DNA of 64,000 nt from Tenacibaculum piscium (lineage in GTDB: Bacteria > Bacteroidota > Bacteroidia > Flavobacteriales > Flavobacteriaceae): NCBI RefSeq assembly GCF_021390715.1, contig NZ_JAJGWT010000006.1, forward strand, positions 66,410 through 130,409. Reading direction: 5' to 3'. Made by a program: the position numbers and the translations under genes. Within the stretch, counting starts at the first letter, position 1. Every line of letters begins with the position of its first letter. Of the stretch, positions 53,072 through 61,140 are shown piece after piece. The notes beneath the pieces are model-generated. The model saw only the letters and a program-made list of their open reading frames with translations, had not been told where the DNA came from and did not search any database.

Positions 53072-55216
53072 CTATAAATTATTTTTAATAAAGTTTGTCA
53101 TTTTAGTATATAAGTGCAAACGAGTATTACCACCGTAAATTCCGTGGTTTTTATCAGGATACATTCCCCATTCAAATTGTTTGTTGGCTTGAATTAGTGC
53201 TTCTGCCATTCTATACGCGTTTTGAACGTGTACATTATCATCACCTGTTCCGTGGATTAATAAATATTTTCCTTTTAATAATTCAGGATAATTTAAGGGC
53301 GAATTTTCATCATAACCTGTTGGGTTCTCAGAAGGTGTACGCATATAACGTTCAGTGTAAACGCTATCATAAAAACGCCAAGTAGTTACAGGTGCTACTG
53401 CAATTGCGGTTGTAAAAATATCATTTCCTTTTAAGATACAATTCGTACTCATGTGTCCTCCGAATGACCAACCCCAGATTCCAATTCTATTGGCATCAAC
53501 ATACGGTAAATCAGCTAATTTTTTCGCTACTGAAATTTGATCTTCTGTTTCGTATTTTACTAAGTTTAAGTAGGTAACTTTTTTGAAATCTCTTCCTTTA
53601 AAACCAGTTCCTCGACCATCAACACAAACAATAATATAACCGCTTTGTGCTAGCATTTGATGCCAATAATCGTTCGAATCATTCCAGCTATTTTTTACAC
53701 TTTGAGAACCTGGTCCTGAATATTGATACATCAAAACAGGATATTTCTTGCTTGCATCAAAATTAGCAGGTTTAATGGTGTACATATTTAAGTCGTTTCC
53801 GTTTATATTAATGGTAGAAAACTCTTTTTTACTTAAATTATACTGCGAAACTACTTGTTTTAAATCAGCGTTATCTTTGATGGTTTTTAACACTTTTCCT
53901 GTGTTATCTCGTAATGAATATACGGTTGGTGTAGTTGCATCAGAAAAAGTATTGATAAAATAATGCCTATTTTTACTAAAAGAAGCATTGTTTGTTCCTG
54001 ATGGATTACTGATTAATTTTTTATAATCACCCGATAAAGAAATACTGTAAACACCTCTATTTATCGAGCCATTTTCTACGGATTGATAGTAAATTGTTTT
54101 TTTATCGGCATCAAAACCGTAATAATTGGTTACTTCCCAATTTCCTTTGGTAATTTGATTGATTAATTTTCCTTTTTTATCATAATGATACATATGATTG
54201 TAGCCATCTTTTTCGCTTGACCAAATAAAACTGTTATCTTCTAAAAAAGTTAAATCATCATTTACGGCAACAAATGCGTTGTCTGTTTCGTTTAAAATTA
54301 AGGAAGTATCGTATGTTTCGGCATTGATAAAATACATTTTCAAATCATTTTGATGACGATTTAAAGTACGAACAGCTAGAGTATTTGCATCTTTTGTCCA
54401 GTTGATTCTTGGAATATATTCATAATTACCAAACAGTACTTTAGCGGTTCCGTTGGTGTTTAAATTGTAAATATGCACGGTAACTTTTGCATTTTCTTCG
54501 CCTGCTTTCGGGTATTTAAAAACCTCTTGCGTTGGATATATTTCGTTTCCATATACATCCATAGAGAATGTTTTTACAGCACTTTCATCGAAACGTAAAT
54601 ATGCTAAATTTGTTCCATCAGCACTCCATTCAAAAGCTCTTACAAAGGCAAATTCTTCTTCGTAAACCCAGTCGGTGATACCGTTGATAATTTTATTTTT
54701 CTCACCATCTTTTGTTACCTGAACAAGGGTGTTATTTGAAAAATCTCTAATAAACAAATTATTATCTTTTGCGTAGGCAACTTTATTGCTATCTGGCGAA
54801 AAAGTAGGACGTTGAATATCTTCTCCTATTAATGTCAGCATTTTTGATGAAACATCATATAGATAAAATGTTCCTAAAAATGAATGACGAAAAATCGGTT
54901 TGAAATTAGTTCCTAAAATTAGTTTTGTTTCATCGCTATTAAAGCTGTATGATTGAAATGTTTTTAAACCGTTTAAAGTAGCGCCATTTACGATGCTTTC
55001 AACTTTTTCTAAGGTTTTATAACTGTATTTATCAACTGTTGATGTTCCATTTTCCGTATTTAATAAGGAATAAAAATCACCATTCATTGAATTTAATGAA
55101 TTCATGTAATCGGCTCTAAATGTGCCTTTTCTCCATATATCTTCTAAGGATACCTCTTTTTTTTGTGCTTGCAAAAAAGTAGATATTCCTATGAAAATTA
55201 TTAATATTTTCTTCAT
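53072..55216 (-). CDS. S9 family peptidase, dipeptidyl-peptidase IV type
   Basis: About 714 residues from the ATG at 55216, which gives a signal peptide (KKILIIFIGISTFLQAQ); a longer in-frame reading from 55327 runs into the divergent promoter region and is unlikely. N-terminal beta-propeller (DPPIV_N) with GITDWVYEEEFAFVRAFEWS, which holds the Glu-Glu pair binding the peptide N-terminus; C-terminal alpha/beta hydrolase with nucleophile in GWSFGGHMS, DGRGTGFKGRDFK, and HGTGDDNVHVQNA and NHGIYGG for Asp and His. It cuts X-Pro dipeptides, to be taken up by the two transporters. Confidence 0.95.
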   Translation of the reverse strand: MKKILIIFIGISTFLQAQKKEVSLEDIWRKGTFRADYMNSLNSMNGDFYSLLNTENGTSTVDKYSYKTLEKVESIVNGATLNGLKTFQSYSFNSDETKLILGTNFKPIFRHSFLGTFYLYDVSSKMLTLIGEDIQRPTFSPDSNKVAYAKDNNLFIRDFSNNTLVQVTKDGEKNKIINGITDWVYEEEFAFVRAFEWSADGTNLAYLRFDESAVKTFSMDVYGNEIYPTQEVFKYPKAGEENAKVTVHIYNLNTNGTAKVLFGNYEYIPRINWTKDANTLAVRTLNRHQNDLKMYFINAETYDTSLILNETDNAFVAVNDDLTFLEDNSFIWSSEKDGYNHMYHYDKKGKLINQITKGNWEVTNYYGFDADKKTIYYQSVENGSINRGVYSISLSGDYKKLISNPSGTNNASFSKNRHYFINTFSDATTPTVYSLRDNTGKVLKTIKDNADLKQVVSQYNLSKKEFSTININGNDLNMYTIKPANFDASKKYPVLMYQYSGPGSQSVKNSWNDSNDYWHQMLAQSGYIIVCVDGRGTGFKGRDFKKVTYLNLVKYETEDQISVAKKLADLPYVDANRIGIWGWSFGGHMSTNCILKGNDIFTTAIAVAPVTTWRFYDSVYTERYMRTPSENPTGYDENSPLNYPELLKGKYLLIHGTGDDNVHVQNAYRMAEALIQANKQFEWGMYPDKNHGIYGGNTRLHLYTKMTNFIKNNL

Positions 55217-55328
55217 GTTGAATTGTTGTTTATCTGAAAAGTTTGCCAAGTTTACGGAAAAATCAGCAAAAAACGTGTCAAAAATATCATAAATACTAAA
55301 TAAGCCCCCTATTTTAACAGGATTCATT

Positions 55329-55336
55329 TATCTTTG
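55329..55336 (+). promoter_or_regulatory. probable -7 promoter element of the HMG-CoA reductase gene
   Basis: TATCTTTG, exact TANNTTTG match, 22 nt ahead of the ATG at 55359. No clear -33 box. Confidence 0.5.
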
Positions 55337-55358
55337 AACGATCTAAAATTATTAAAAA

Positions 55359-56630
55359 ATGTCTAAAATTATTGCTGGATTTTCTAAACTTTCCAAAGAA
55401 GAAAAAATAGAATGGTTAGCGAAAACGTATTTTTCTAAGCAACCTAAAATTACTCAAACCTTAAAACAATATTGGAATGCTGATGAAAAACTGCAACAAT
55501 TACATGATGATTTTATAGAAAATACCATTTCTAATTTTTATATGCCCTACGGAATTGCGCCCAACTTTATCATAAACGGACGTGATTATGTAATTCCGAT
55601 GGTAGTTGAAGAAAGCTCTGTTGTTGCTGCTGCTTCGTTAGTAGCAAAATACTGGAGTACTCGTGGTGGTTTTAAAACTGAAGTTGTCTCTACAACCAAA
55701 ATTGGACAAGTACATTTTATGTATGAAGGCAATAAAGAAGATTTAAACATCTATTTTGATAATCAAAAAGAAAATTTATATACAGCAACAGGTTCCATCA
55801 CTAAAAATATGGAAAAACGTGGCGGTGGTATTTTAGATATTCAATTAATTGATAAAACCGATAAACTTGCCAATTATTATCAACTTCATGTCACTTTTGA
55901 AACAAAAGATAGCATGGGAGCAAATTTTATCAATTCTTGTTTAGAAGCTATTGCTAAAACTTTTCAAAAAGAAGATATTGAAATTGTAATGAGCATTTTA
56001 TCAAACTATGTTCCTGAGTGTTTGGTACGTGCTGAAGTTTCTTGTAAAATTGAATATTTAGGCGGAGAAAATCCTCAGAAATTTGCTCAAAAATTTGAAC
56101 AAGCTGTTAAAATTGCTGAAATAGAACCTTACAGAGCCGTTACGCATAATAAAGGAATTATGAACGGTATCGATGCGGTGGTTTTAGCTACAGGAAACGA
56201 TTTTAGAGCTATTGAAGCGGGCGCACATGCTTACGCTTCAAAAGATGGACAATATCGTAGTTTAACACATTGCGAAACAAAAGACGGAATCTTTAAATTT
56301 TGGATTGAAATTCCGCTTGCTCTTGGAACTGTTGGTGGTTTAACGGCTTTACATCCGATGGCAAAATTATCGTTAGATATGATGCAAAAACCGTCAGCAA
56401 AACAATTAATGGAAATTGTTGCAACCGCTGGTTTAGCTCAAAATTTTGCTGCTTTACGTGCTTTAACAACCAAAGGAATTCAGCACGGACACATGAAAAT
56501 GCACTTGCAAAATATTTTAAATCAGCTAGAAGCAACATCCGAAGAAAAAGAAATTGTTACCACTTATTTCGATAACAAAACTGTTTCTCATAGCGCCGTA
56601 GTTACTAAAATTAACGAATTAAGAAACTAA
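55359..56630 (+). CDS. hydroxymethylglutaryl-CoA reductase, class II (degradative type by sequence)
   Basis: 423 residues. Class II HMG-CoA reductase blocks: ENTISNFYMPYGIAPNFIING and VEESSVVAAASLVAKYWSTRGG (substrate-binding Glu), then HNKGIMNGIDAVVLATGNDFRAIEAGAHAYA (catalytic Lys and Asp region) and LGTVGGLTALHPMAKLSL. Despite the degradative label of the class, the next gene is a mevalonate-type GHMP kinase, so in flavobacteria it most likely makes mevalonate for isoprenoids. Followed after 4 nt by the kinase gene. Confidence 0.95.
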   Translation: MSKIIAGFSKLSKEEKIEWLAKTYFSKQPKITQTLKQYWNADEKLQQLHDDFIENTISNFYMPYGIAPNFIINGRDYVIPMVVEESSVVAAASLVAKYWSTRGGFKTEVVSTTKIGQVHFMYEGNKEDLNIYFDNQKENLYTATGSITKNMEKRGGGILDIQLIDKTDKLANYYQLHVTFETKDSMGANFINSCLEAIAKTFQKEDIEIVMSILSNYVPECLVRAEVSCKIEYLGGENPQKFAQKFEQAVKIAEIEPYRAVTHNKGIMNGIDAVVLATGNDFRAIEAGAHAYASKDGQYRSLTHCETKDGIFKFWIEIPLALGTVGGLTALHPMAKLSLDMMQKPSAKQLMEIVATAGLAQNFAALRALTTKGIQHGHMKMHLQNILNQLEATSEEKEIVTTYFDNKTVSHSAVVTKINELRN

Positions 56631-56634
56631 AATT

Positions 56635-57564
56635 TTGGATACATTTTATAGTAACGGAAAATTATTATTAACAGGCGAATACCTTGTTTTAGACGGCGCA
56701 ATATCATTGGCTGTTCCAACGAAATTTGGGCAAGATTTAACAGTTGAGCCCATAAAAGAAGAACAACTTATTTGGGGAAGTTTTACCAATACTGGCGAAT
56801 GTTGGTTTGAAGCTACTTTTGATTTACCAAAATTACGTCTAAATTCTGCCACTTTTAATTCTGATAAAGAAGGAAATGCGGAGTTTATCGCAGAAACTTT
56901 ATCGGATATTTTACAGGAAGCTAAAAAATTAAATCCTGATTTTCTAAACGATGAAAATGGTTATGTTATAAAAACAAACTTAACTTTTCCTCAAAACTGG
57001 GGATTAGGAAGTTCATCAACTTTAATAAATAATATTGCAACTTGGGCAAAAGTAAATCCGTTTATTTTATTGCAAAATGCTTTTTCAGGAAGTGGTTACG
57101 ATATTGCTTGTGCAAGTAATAATACACCGATTTTATATCAACTAGAAGCAAAAAAACCGATTGTATCAAAAGTAGAATTCAATCCTAATTTTTCTGATGA
57201 ATTATTTTTTATCTATTTAAATCAAAAACAAAATAGCCGAGAAGGAATTGCACAATATAAAGAACACAGAGAAAGTGCTAAAAAATTAATTCCTGAAATA
57301 AACGATTTAACAGAAGCATTTTTAAAGGCAGACTCTACTAAAAACATCAATAAAATAATCGTTGAACACGAACAAATAATCAGTTCAATTATTAAACAAA
57401 CACCTGCAAAAAAACGACTTTTTCCAGATTATTTTGGAGAAATAAAAAGTTTAGGTGCTTGGGGTGGCGATTTTGTTTTAGCTACAGGAAATGAAAATAC
57501 CATAAATTATTTTGAAGAAAAAGGATACAACACAATTGTACCTTATCAAAAAATGGTTTTATAA
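56635..57564 (+). CDS. GYDIA family GHMP kinase (mevalonate pathway)
   Basis: 309 residues from a TTG start (no ATG fits; the frame opens 4 nt after the HMG-CoA reductase stop). GHMP kinase parts: YSNGKLLLTGEYLVLDGAISLAVP at the N-terminus, the ATP loop NWGLGSSSTLINNIATWA, the name-giving SGSGYDIACA and GAWGGDFVLATG near the C-terminus. Such enzymes phosphorylate mevalonate or a phosphorylated form of it; the exact step cannot be told. Tight coupling with the upstream gene supports the isoprenoid role. Confidence 0.92.
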   Translation: MDTFYSNGKLLLTGEYLVLDGAISLAVPTKFGQDLTVEPIKEEQLIWGSFTNTGECWFEATFDLPKLRLNSATFNSDKEGNAEFIAETLSDILQEAKKLNPDFLNDENGYVIKTNLTFPQNWGLGSSSTLINNIATWAKVNPFILLQNAFSGSGYDIACASNNTPILYQLEAKKPIVSKVEFNPNFSDELFFIYLNQKQNSREGIAQYKEHRESAKKLIPEINDLTEAFLKADSTKNINKIIVEHEQIISSIIKQTPAKKRLFPDYFGEIKSLGAWGGDFVLATGNENTINYFEEKGYNTIVPYQKMVL

Positions 57565-57612
57565 TCGTTTTCAGAAAAATATCAAAATTATTCAAACGGA
57601 TAAAAATAAATA

Positions 57613-58821
57613 ATGAAAAAAGTAATTATTATAGGTGGTGGTGCTGCAGGACATTTTACAGCAATTAATGCAAAAGAACAAAATCCTGATTTAGATATTA
57701 CCATTCTTGAAAAAGGAAAAGAAGTTTTACAAAAAGTAAAAATTTCTGGTGGAGGACGCTGTAATGTTACACACGCTTGTTTTGAACCGAAAGAATTAGT
57801 GAAATTTTATCCTAGAGGAGAAAAAGAACTTTTAGGTCCTTTTCATCAATTTATGACAGGCGATACTTTTGAATGGTTTGATGACAGAGGCGTTCCGTTG
57901 AAAATTGAAGATGATAACAGAGTTTTTCCTGAAGAAAATACTTCGCAAGCAATTATTGATTGTTTTCAAAATTCTATTGATAAATTAGGAATTAAAGTCT
58001 TAAAAAATCACGGTGTAAATTCTGTTGAACAAAAAAATGAACAATGGATTATCAACACAAAAGAACAACAATTTGAAGCAGATTATTTAGTAATTGCTGC
58101 TGGTAGTTCTAAGAAAGTTTGGGATTTATGCAAAACTTTAGAGCATACTGTTATTGAACCTGTGCCTTCATTATTTACTTTCAATATCAAAGATAAAAGA
58201 ATTATAGATTTAGGCGGAATATCTGTTCCAAATGCAGATGTAAAATTAGTAGGAACAAATTTAGAAAATTCAGGACCTTTATTAATTACACATTGGGGAT
58301 TGAGTGGTCCTGCAATTTTAAAACTATCAGCTTTTGGAGCACGAATTTTAGCTGATAAAAATTATCAATATAATGTTTTAGTAAATTGGCTAGGACAAGA
58401 TTTTGATGACACTTTAAACGAATTAACAGCTCTAAAAAGTTCGGAAGCTAGAAAACAAGTGAATTTAAAATCGCCATTTGCTGATATTCCTCGTCGTTTG
58501 TGGGAACGTTTTGTTGCTGCTGCTGAAATTAAAACAACCCAAAACTGGGGAGATTTAAGCAATAAACAATTACATAATTTAGCTACGCAATTAACAAAAG
58601 GATTGTTTAATGCCAACGGACGAACCACTTTTAAAGATGAATTTGTAACTGCTGGAGGTGTTGATTTGAAAGAAATTAACTTTAAACGTTTTGAAAGTAA
58701 ACTACATAAAAACTTATTTATGGTTGGTGAAGTTTTAAATATTGATGCCGTTACTGGCGGATTTAATTTTCAAAATGCGTGGACTGGTGCCTTTATTTGT
58801 GCAAAAAGTATTGCGGAATAA
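57613..58821 (+). CDS. NAD(P)/FAD-dependent oxidoreductase, BaiN/HI0933 family
   Basis: 402 residues. FAD-binding Rossmann motif GGGAAGHFTAINA (8-20), the family motif VKISGGGRCNVTHACFEP (about 43-60), GDTFEWFDDRGVPLK, LLITHWGLSGPAILKLS and the late TAGGVDLKEI plus GEVLNIDAVTGGFNFQNAWTGAF. Flavoprotein of unknown physiological substrate; some relatives act in bile-acid or menaquinone chemistry. 48 nt after the GHMP kinase; operon end marked by a terminator. Confidence 0.94.
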   Translation: MKKVIIIGGGAAGHFTAINAKEQNPDLDITILEKGKEVLQKVKISGGGRCNVTHACFEPKELVKFYPRGEKELLGPFHQFMTGDTFEWFDDRGVPLKIEDDNRVFPEENTSQAIIDCFQNSIDKLGIKVLKNHGVNSVEQKNEQWIINTKEQQFEADYLVIAAGSSKKVWDLCKTLEHTVIEPVPSLFTFNIKDKRIIDLGGISVPNADVKLVGTNLENSGPLLITHWGLSGPAILKLSAFGARILADKNYQYNVLVNWLGQDFDDTLNELTALKSSEARKQVNLKSPFADIPRRLWERFVAAAEIKTTQNWGDLSNKQLHNLATQLTKGLFNANGRTTFKDEFVTAGGVDLKEINFKRFESKLHKNLFMVGEVLNIDAVTGGFNFQNAWTGAFICAKSIAE

Positions 58822-58838
58822 TTAAAAATATAAACAAT

Positions 58839-58875
58839 AAAAAAGCCTTTTTCGAATTTGAAAAAGGCTTTTTTT
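58839..58875. terminator. bidirectional terminator after the BaiN-like gene
   Basis: 15-bp perfect stem (arms 58839-58853 and 58860-58874), loop 6 nt, A-run and T-run at the ends. Lies between convergent genes. Confidence 0.9.
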
Positions 58876-58909
58876 ATATAAATTAACAACAAAGTGTTAA
58901 AGCAAATTT

Positions 58910-59356
58910 TTAAGCGTTTGCCATTGCTTTTTTCGACTTTCTGTAGATGAAAGAATTGAAAATATTTCTTTTTCCGAAGTTGTTTATCGATTTTGCATTT
59001 ACAAATTTGATAAATAATTTTCTACTAACACCAAAGTATTCATACGTATTACCATCAGTAAAAGTAACCTCTAACAACATACTTTTATGTTGATAATCAG
59101 CAACTCTCGATTCTGTAATCGTTACTTTATACGCATCAGCATGTGCTTCTTTAGTTTCAGGAGCAATACTTACTAAAAAATGATATCCATCAATAATTTG
59201 AGTACTTACTTCTTCCGCTTCTAATTTCTTATCCTCGTCTTGAAATTTATCTGGATGCCACTCTTTTACCAATCCTCGGTACGTGGTTTTTAATTCTTTT
59301 AAAACTATAGCGCCTTCTACATTAAAAAGCTTCTTATATTCTTTTATACGTTTCAT
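58910..59356 (-). CDS. KTSC domain-containing protein with J-like N-terminus
   Basis: 148 residues. The first 65 residues resemble a J domain (KEYKKLFNVEGAIVLKELKTTYRGLVKEWHPDKFQDEDKKLEAEEVSTQI with the HPD motif at HPDK), which normally stimulates Hsp70 ATPase. A KTSC domain follows (ESRVADYQHKSMLLEVTFTDGNTYEYFGVSRKLFIKFVNAKSINNFGKRNI), a small domain often linked to RNA or translation proteins, function unknown. Cytoplasmic; single gene. Confidence 0.85.
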   Translation of the reverse strand: MKRIKEYKKLFNVEGAIVLKELKTTYRGLVKEWHPDKFQDEDKKLEAEEVSTQIIDGYHFLVSIAPETKEAHADAYKVTITESRVADYQHKSMLLEVTFTDGNTYEYFGVSRKLFIKFVNAKSINNFGKRNIFNSFIYRKSKKAMANA

Positions 59357-59487
59357 CTGTATGAAATAATTTAGCCCGCGAAATTACTCAAATTATCTGA
59401 ATATGAGATACAAAGCTGTTTAAATTTAAAAATATTTTATTTTATCCAACGAATATTTTAGCTAAATACTTCAAAAACAATTCTTAA

Positions 59488-60126
59488 TTAATAACTCATA
59501 ACCGTACCAAAATATAATAATTGAAATGTTTTGACATCTAAAAGTAAACAATTCATTGCCATCATGATTCCGTAGTTTGAAGTATCAAAAAAAAGATATT
59601 CAAAATAATTTAATTCATGTTCATCGAAATCATAAAAAATAGTATCTGTTTTAAAATGACCCTTATAAAAATTTTCTAATTGCGATAATTGATGCCCATT
59701 AATTTTAACAGCATAATTATACAAACTATCAATTTTTATTTTAAGCTGATTCCCCTTAAAACTTAGTGTTTTATCATTTGCAAAAAGTAGGTTTTTATAA
59801 TGATTTTCCGCTAACATTTCATATAAAATCTGTTCGGTATTTACTTGATTTTGAAGTTCCTCAATATATTTCGATACATTATTAGAAAGTCTATTTAATT
59901 GTCCTATTTTAACGCTAGTATGTTGAAACATTAGCGGTTTTTCTTGTGCTTGTTTTTCAAAGAACAATGTTCTACCGAGAATCATTTTATCACTAAGCGT
60001 AATAGCTTCCGTTATCGATTGATGCGCTGTGTAAGTCGCAAATTTATGTTGCGAAAAACCATTCAAAGAACCACTAAAACAAAAAATAAAAGGAATAATG
60101 AAAGTGAAAAAATACCGAAGGTTCAT
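59488..60126 (-). CDS. hypothetical exported protein
   Basis: 212 residues. Signal peptide ending near LNGFSQ. The rest is soluble, mixed helix and strand (SITEAITLSDKMILGRTLFFEK, a helix LNRLSNNVSKYIEELQNQVN, KIKIDSLYNYAVKINGHQLSQLEN, and FYDFDEHELNYFEYLFFDTSN). I recognise no family and no catalytic motif. It is probably periplasmic. Single gene with short AT-rich flanks. Confidence 0.65.
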   Translation of the reverse strand: MNLRYFFTFIIPFIFCFSGSLNGFSQHKFATYTAHQSITEAITLSDKMILGRTLFFEKQAQEKPLMFQHTSVKIGQLNRLSNNVSKYIEELQNQVNTEQILYEMLAENHYKNLLFANDKTLSFKGNQLKIKIDSLYNYAVKINGHQLSQLENFYKGHFKTDTIFYDFDEHELNYFEYLFFDTSNYGIMMAMNCLLLDVKTFQLLYFGTVMSY

Positions 60127-60222
60127 AGCATAAATAATTTTAGTGAAAAATAGTAAATTTCGGTTGGTTTTTATAGATTAAAACATCAACTTATAAAACC
60201 AACCGAAATTAATCAGAAATGA

Positions 60223-60510
60223 TTATTCTTCCTCTTCGTAACAATTAAACACCATTGTATACCCGTATTCTAGGGCTTCTTCATAGTGCTCTTTTTGATC
60301 TTCATCAACATCATCTGCAGAGTTTAATGTAAAATATTCTTCTTCTATTTCAGTAACTTTCCAACCTTCGTCTTTTATATAATGTTTGGCAAGTTTTAAA
60401 GCTCCTTCGATATCTTTATAATCGATATACAAACTTACATAAGCTCCTGCAACTTCATCATAATGTTCAGACGATTTCTTTGGTTTTGCTAAGGCATTTA
60501 TTAAAAACAT
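60223..60510 (-). CDS. hypothetical small acidic protein
   Basis: 95 residues, strongly acidic at the C-terminus. NALAKPKKSSEHYDEVAGAYVSLYIDYKDIEGALKLAKHYIKDEGWKVTEIEEEYF reads as a strand-helix-strand unit. Family not recognised. It follows the next minus-strand gene by 22 nt, so the two small genes may be co-transcribed. Confidence 0.65.
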   Translation of the reverse strand: MFLINALAKPKKSSEHYDEVAGAYVSLYIDYKDIEGALKLAKHYIKDEGWKVTEIEEEYFTLNSADDVDEDQKEHYEEALEYGYTMVFNCYEEEE

Positions 60511-60532
60511 AATTCTATTTTTTTAAATTTAA

Positions 60533-60766
60533 TTAAACAAGTTCGCCTCGGTGAGGCTTTAAGGCATCTCTAAAAATTTTCATAACGCTTTCATCAATAT
60601 TGATAAAAGCAATAGCATGCATCGGGTGTAACTCCTGAAAATTTACTTCATCATACGCTAAATTATCAATTAAAGCAAATTCCTTTAAATGAATGCAATG
60701 ATGCTTGGCAGTAGCTAATCCGTCAGGACCTTTAAAATCCCATATTAATTTTATTTTTTTACCCAT
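60533..60766 (-). CDS. hypothetical small protein
   Basis: 77 residues from the ATG at 60766 (MGKKIKLIWDFKGPDGLATA); an in-frame ATG at 60811 would add 15 residues. Pieces such as AKHHCIHLKEFALIDN and ELHPMHAIAFINIDESVMKIFRDALKPHRGELV suggest a compact alpha/beta fold with conserved-looking histidines. Family not recognised. Forms a likely pair with the following acidic protein gene. Confidence 0.65.
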   Translation of the reverse strand: MGKKIKLIWDFKGPDGLATAKHHCIHLKEFALIDNLAYDEVNFQELHPMHAIAFINIDESVMKIFRDALKPHRGELV

Positions 60767-60811
60767 AAATTTATACGGTTTTATATCCACAAAAATACCA
60801 AATTTAAACAT

Positions 60812-61140
60812 ACTAAATCGCCTTACTACTAGCGTTATTTTAAAAACACTTTTTTATAGGATATATTGTTAATCAGCTGATAAATAATTACTATTTAATA
60901 ATGAATTTTACAAGCTTTAAATTCTTTAGAAACATTAAATAAACATTTAGTTTAGTGTTTTTTAACATTGAAAGTAAGACAGTAATAAGTAATCAATAAT
61001 AAATGACTTGATAAATTATATTTTAACTAAAAAAAACATTGAAATATAATTTTTTACCATAATAAGATACCTTATTACCATTAATTAGGGAATATGAATA
61101 TTATTTAAGTTATTTGAGTAAATAATTTAAATTTTAAAAC
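60812..61140. other. 329-bp gene-free stretch ahead of the SusC gene
   Basis: Very AT-rich. It contains a dyad at 61060-61077 and presumably the promoter of the SusC gene; no exact TANNTTTG box at a sensible distance was found. No open reading frame or RNA family recognised. Confidence 0.55.
61060..61077. promoter_or_regulatory. operator-like dyad upstream of the SusC gene
   Basis: Perfect 7-bp inverted repeat TAATAAG / CTTATTA with a 4-nt centre, 63 nt ahead of the ATG at 61141. Suits a dimeric regulator, but AT-rich dyads also arise by chance. Confidence 0.35.

Noticed and set aside
55217..55327. Longer N-terminus of the dipeptidyl-peptidase from 55327
   Set aside because: The ATG at 55216 gives a clean signal peptide; the extension overlaps the divergent promoter region.
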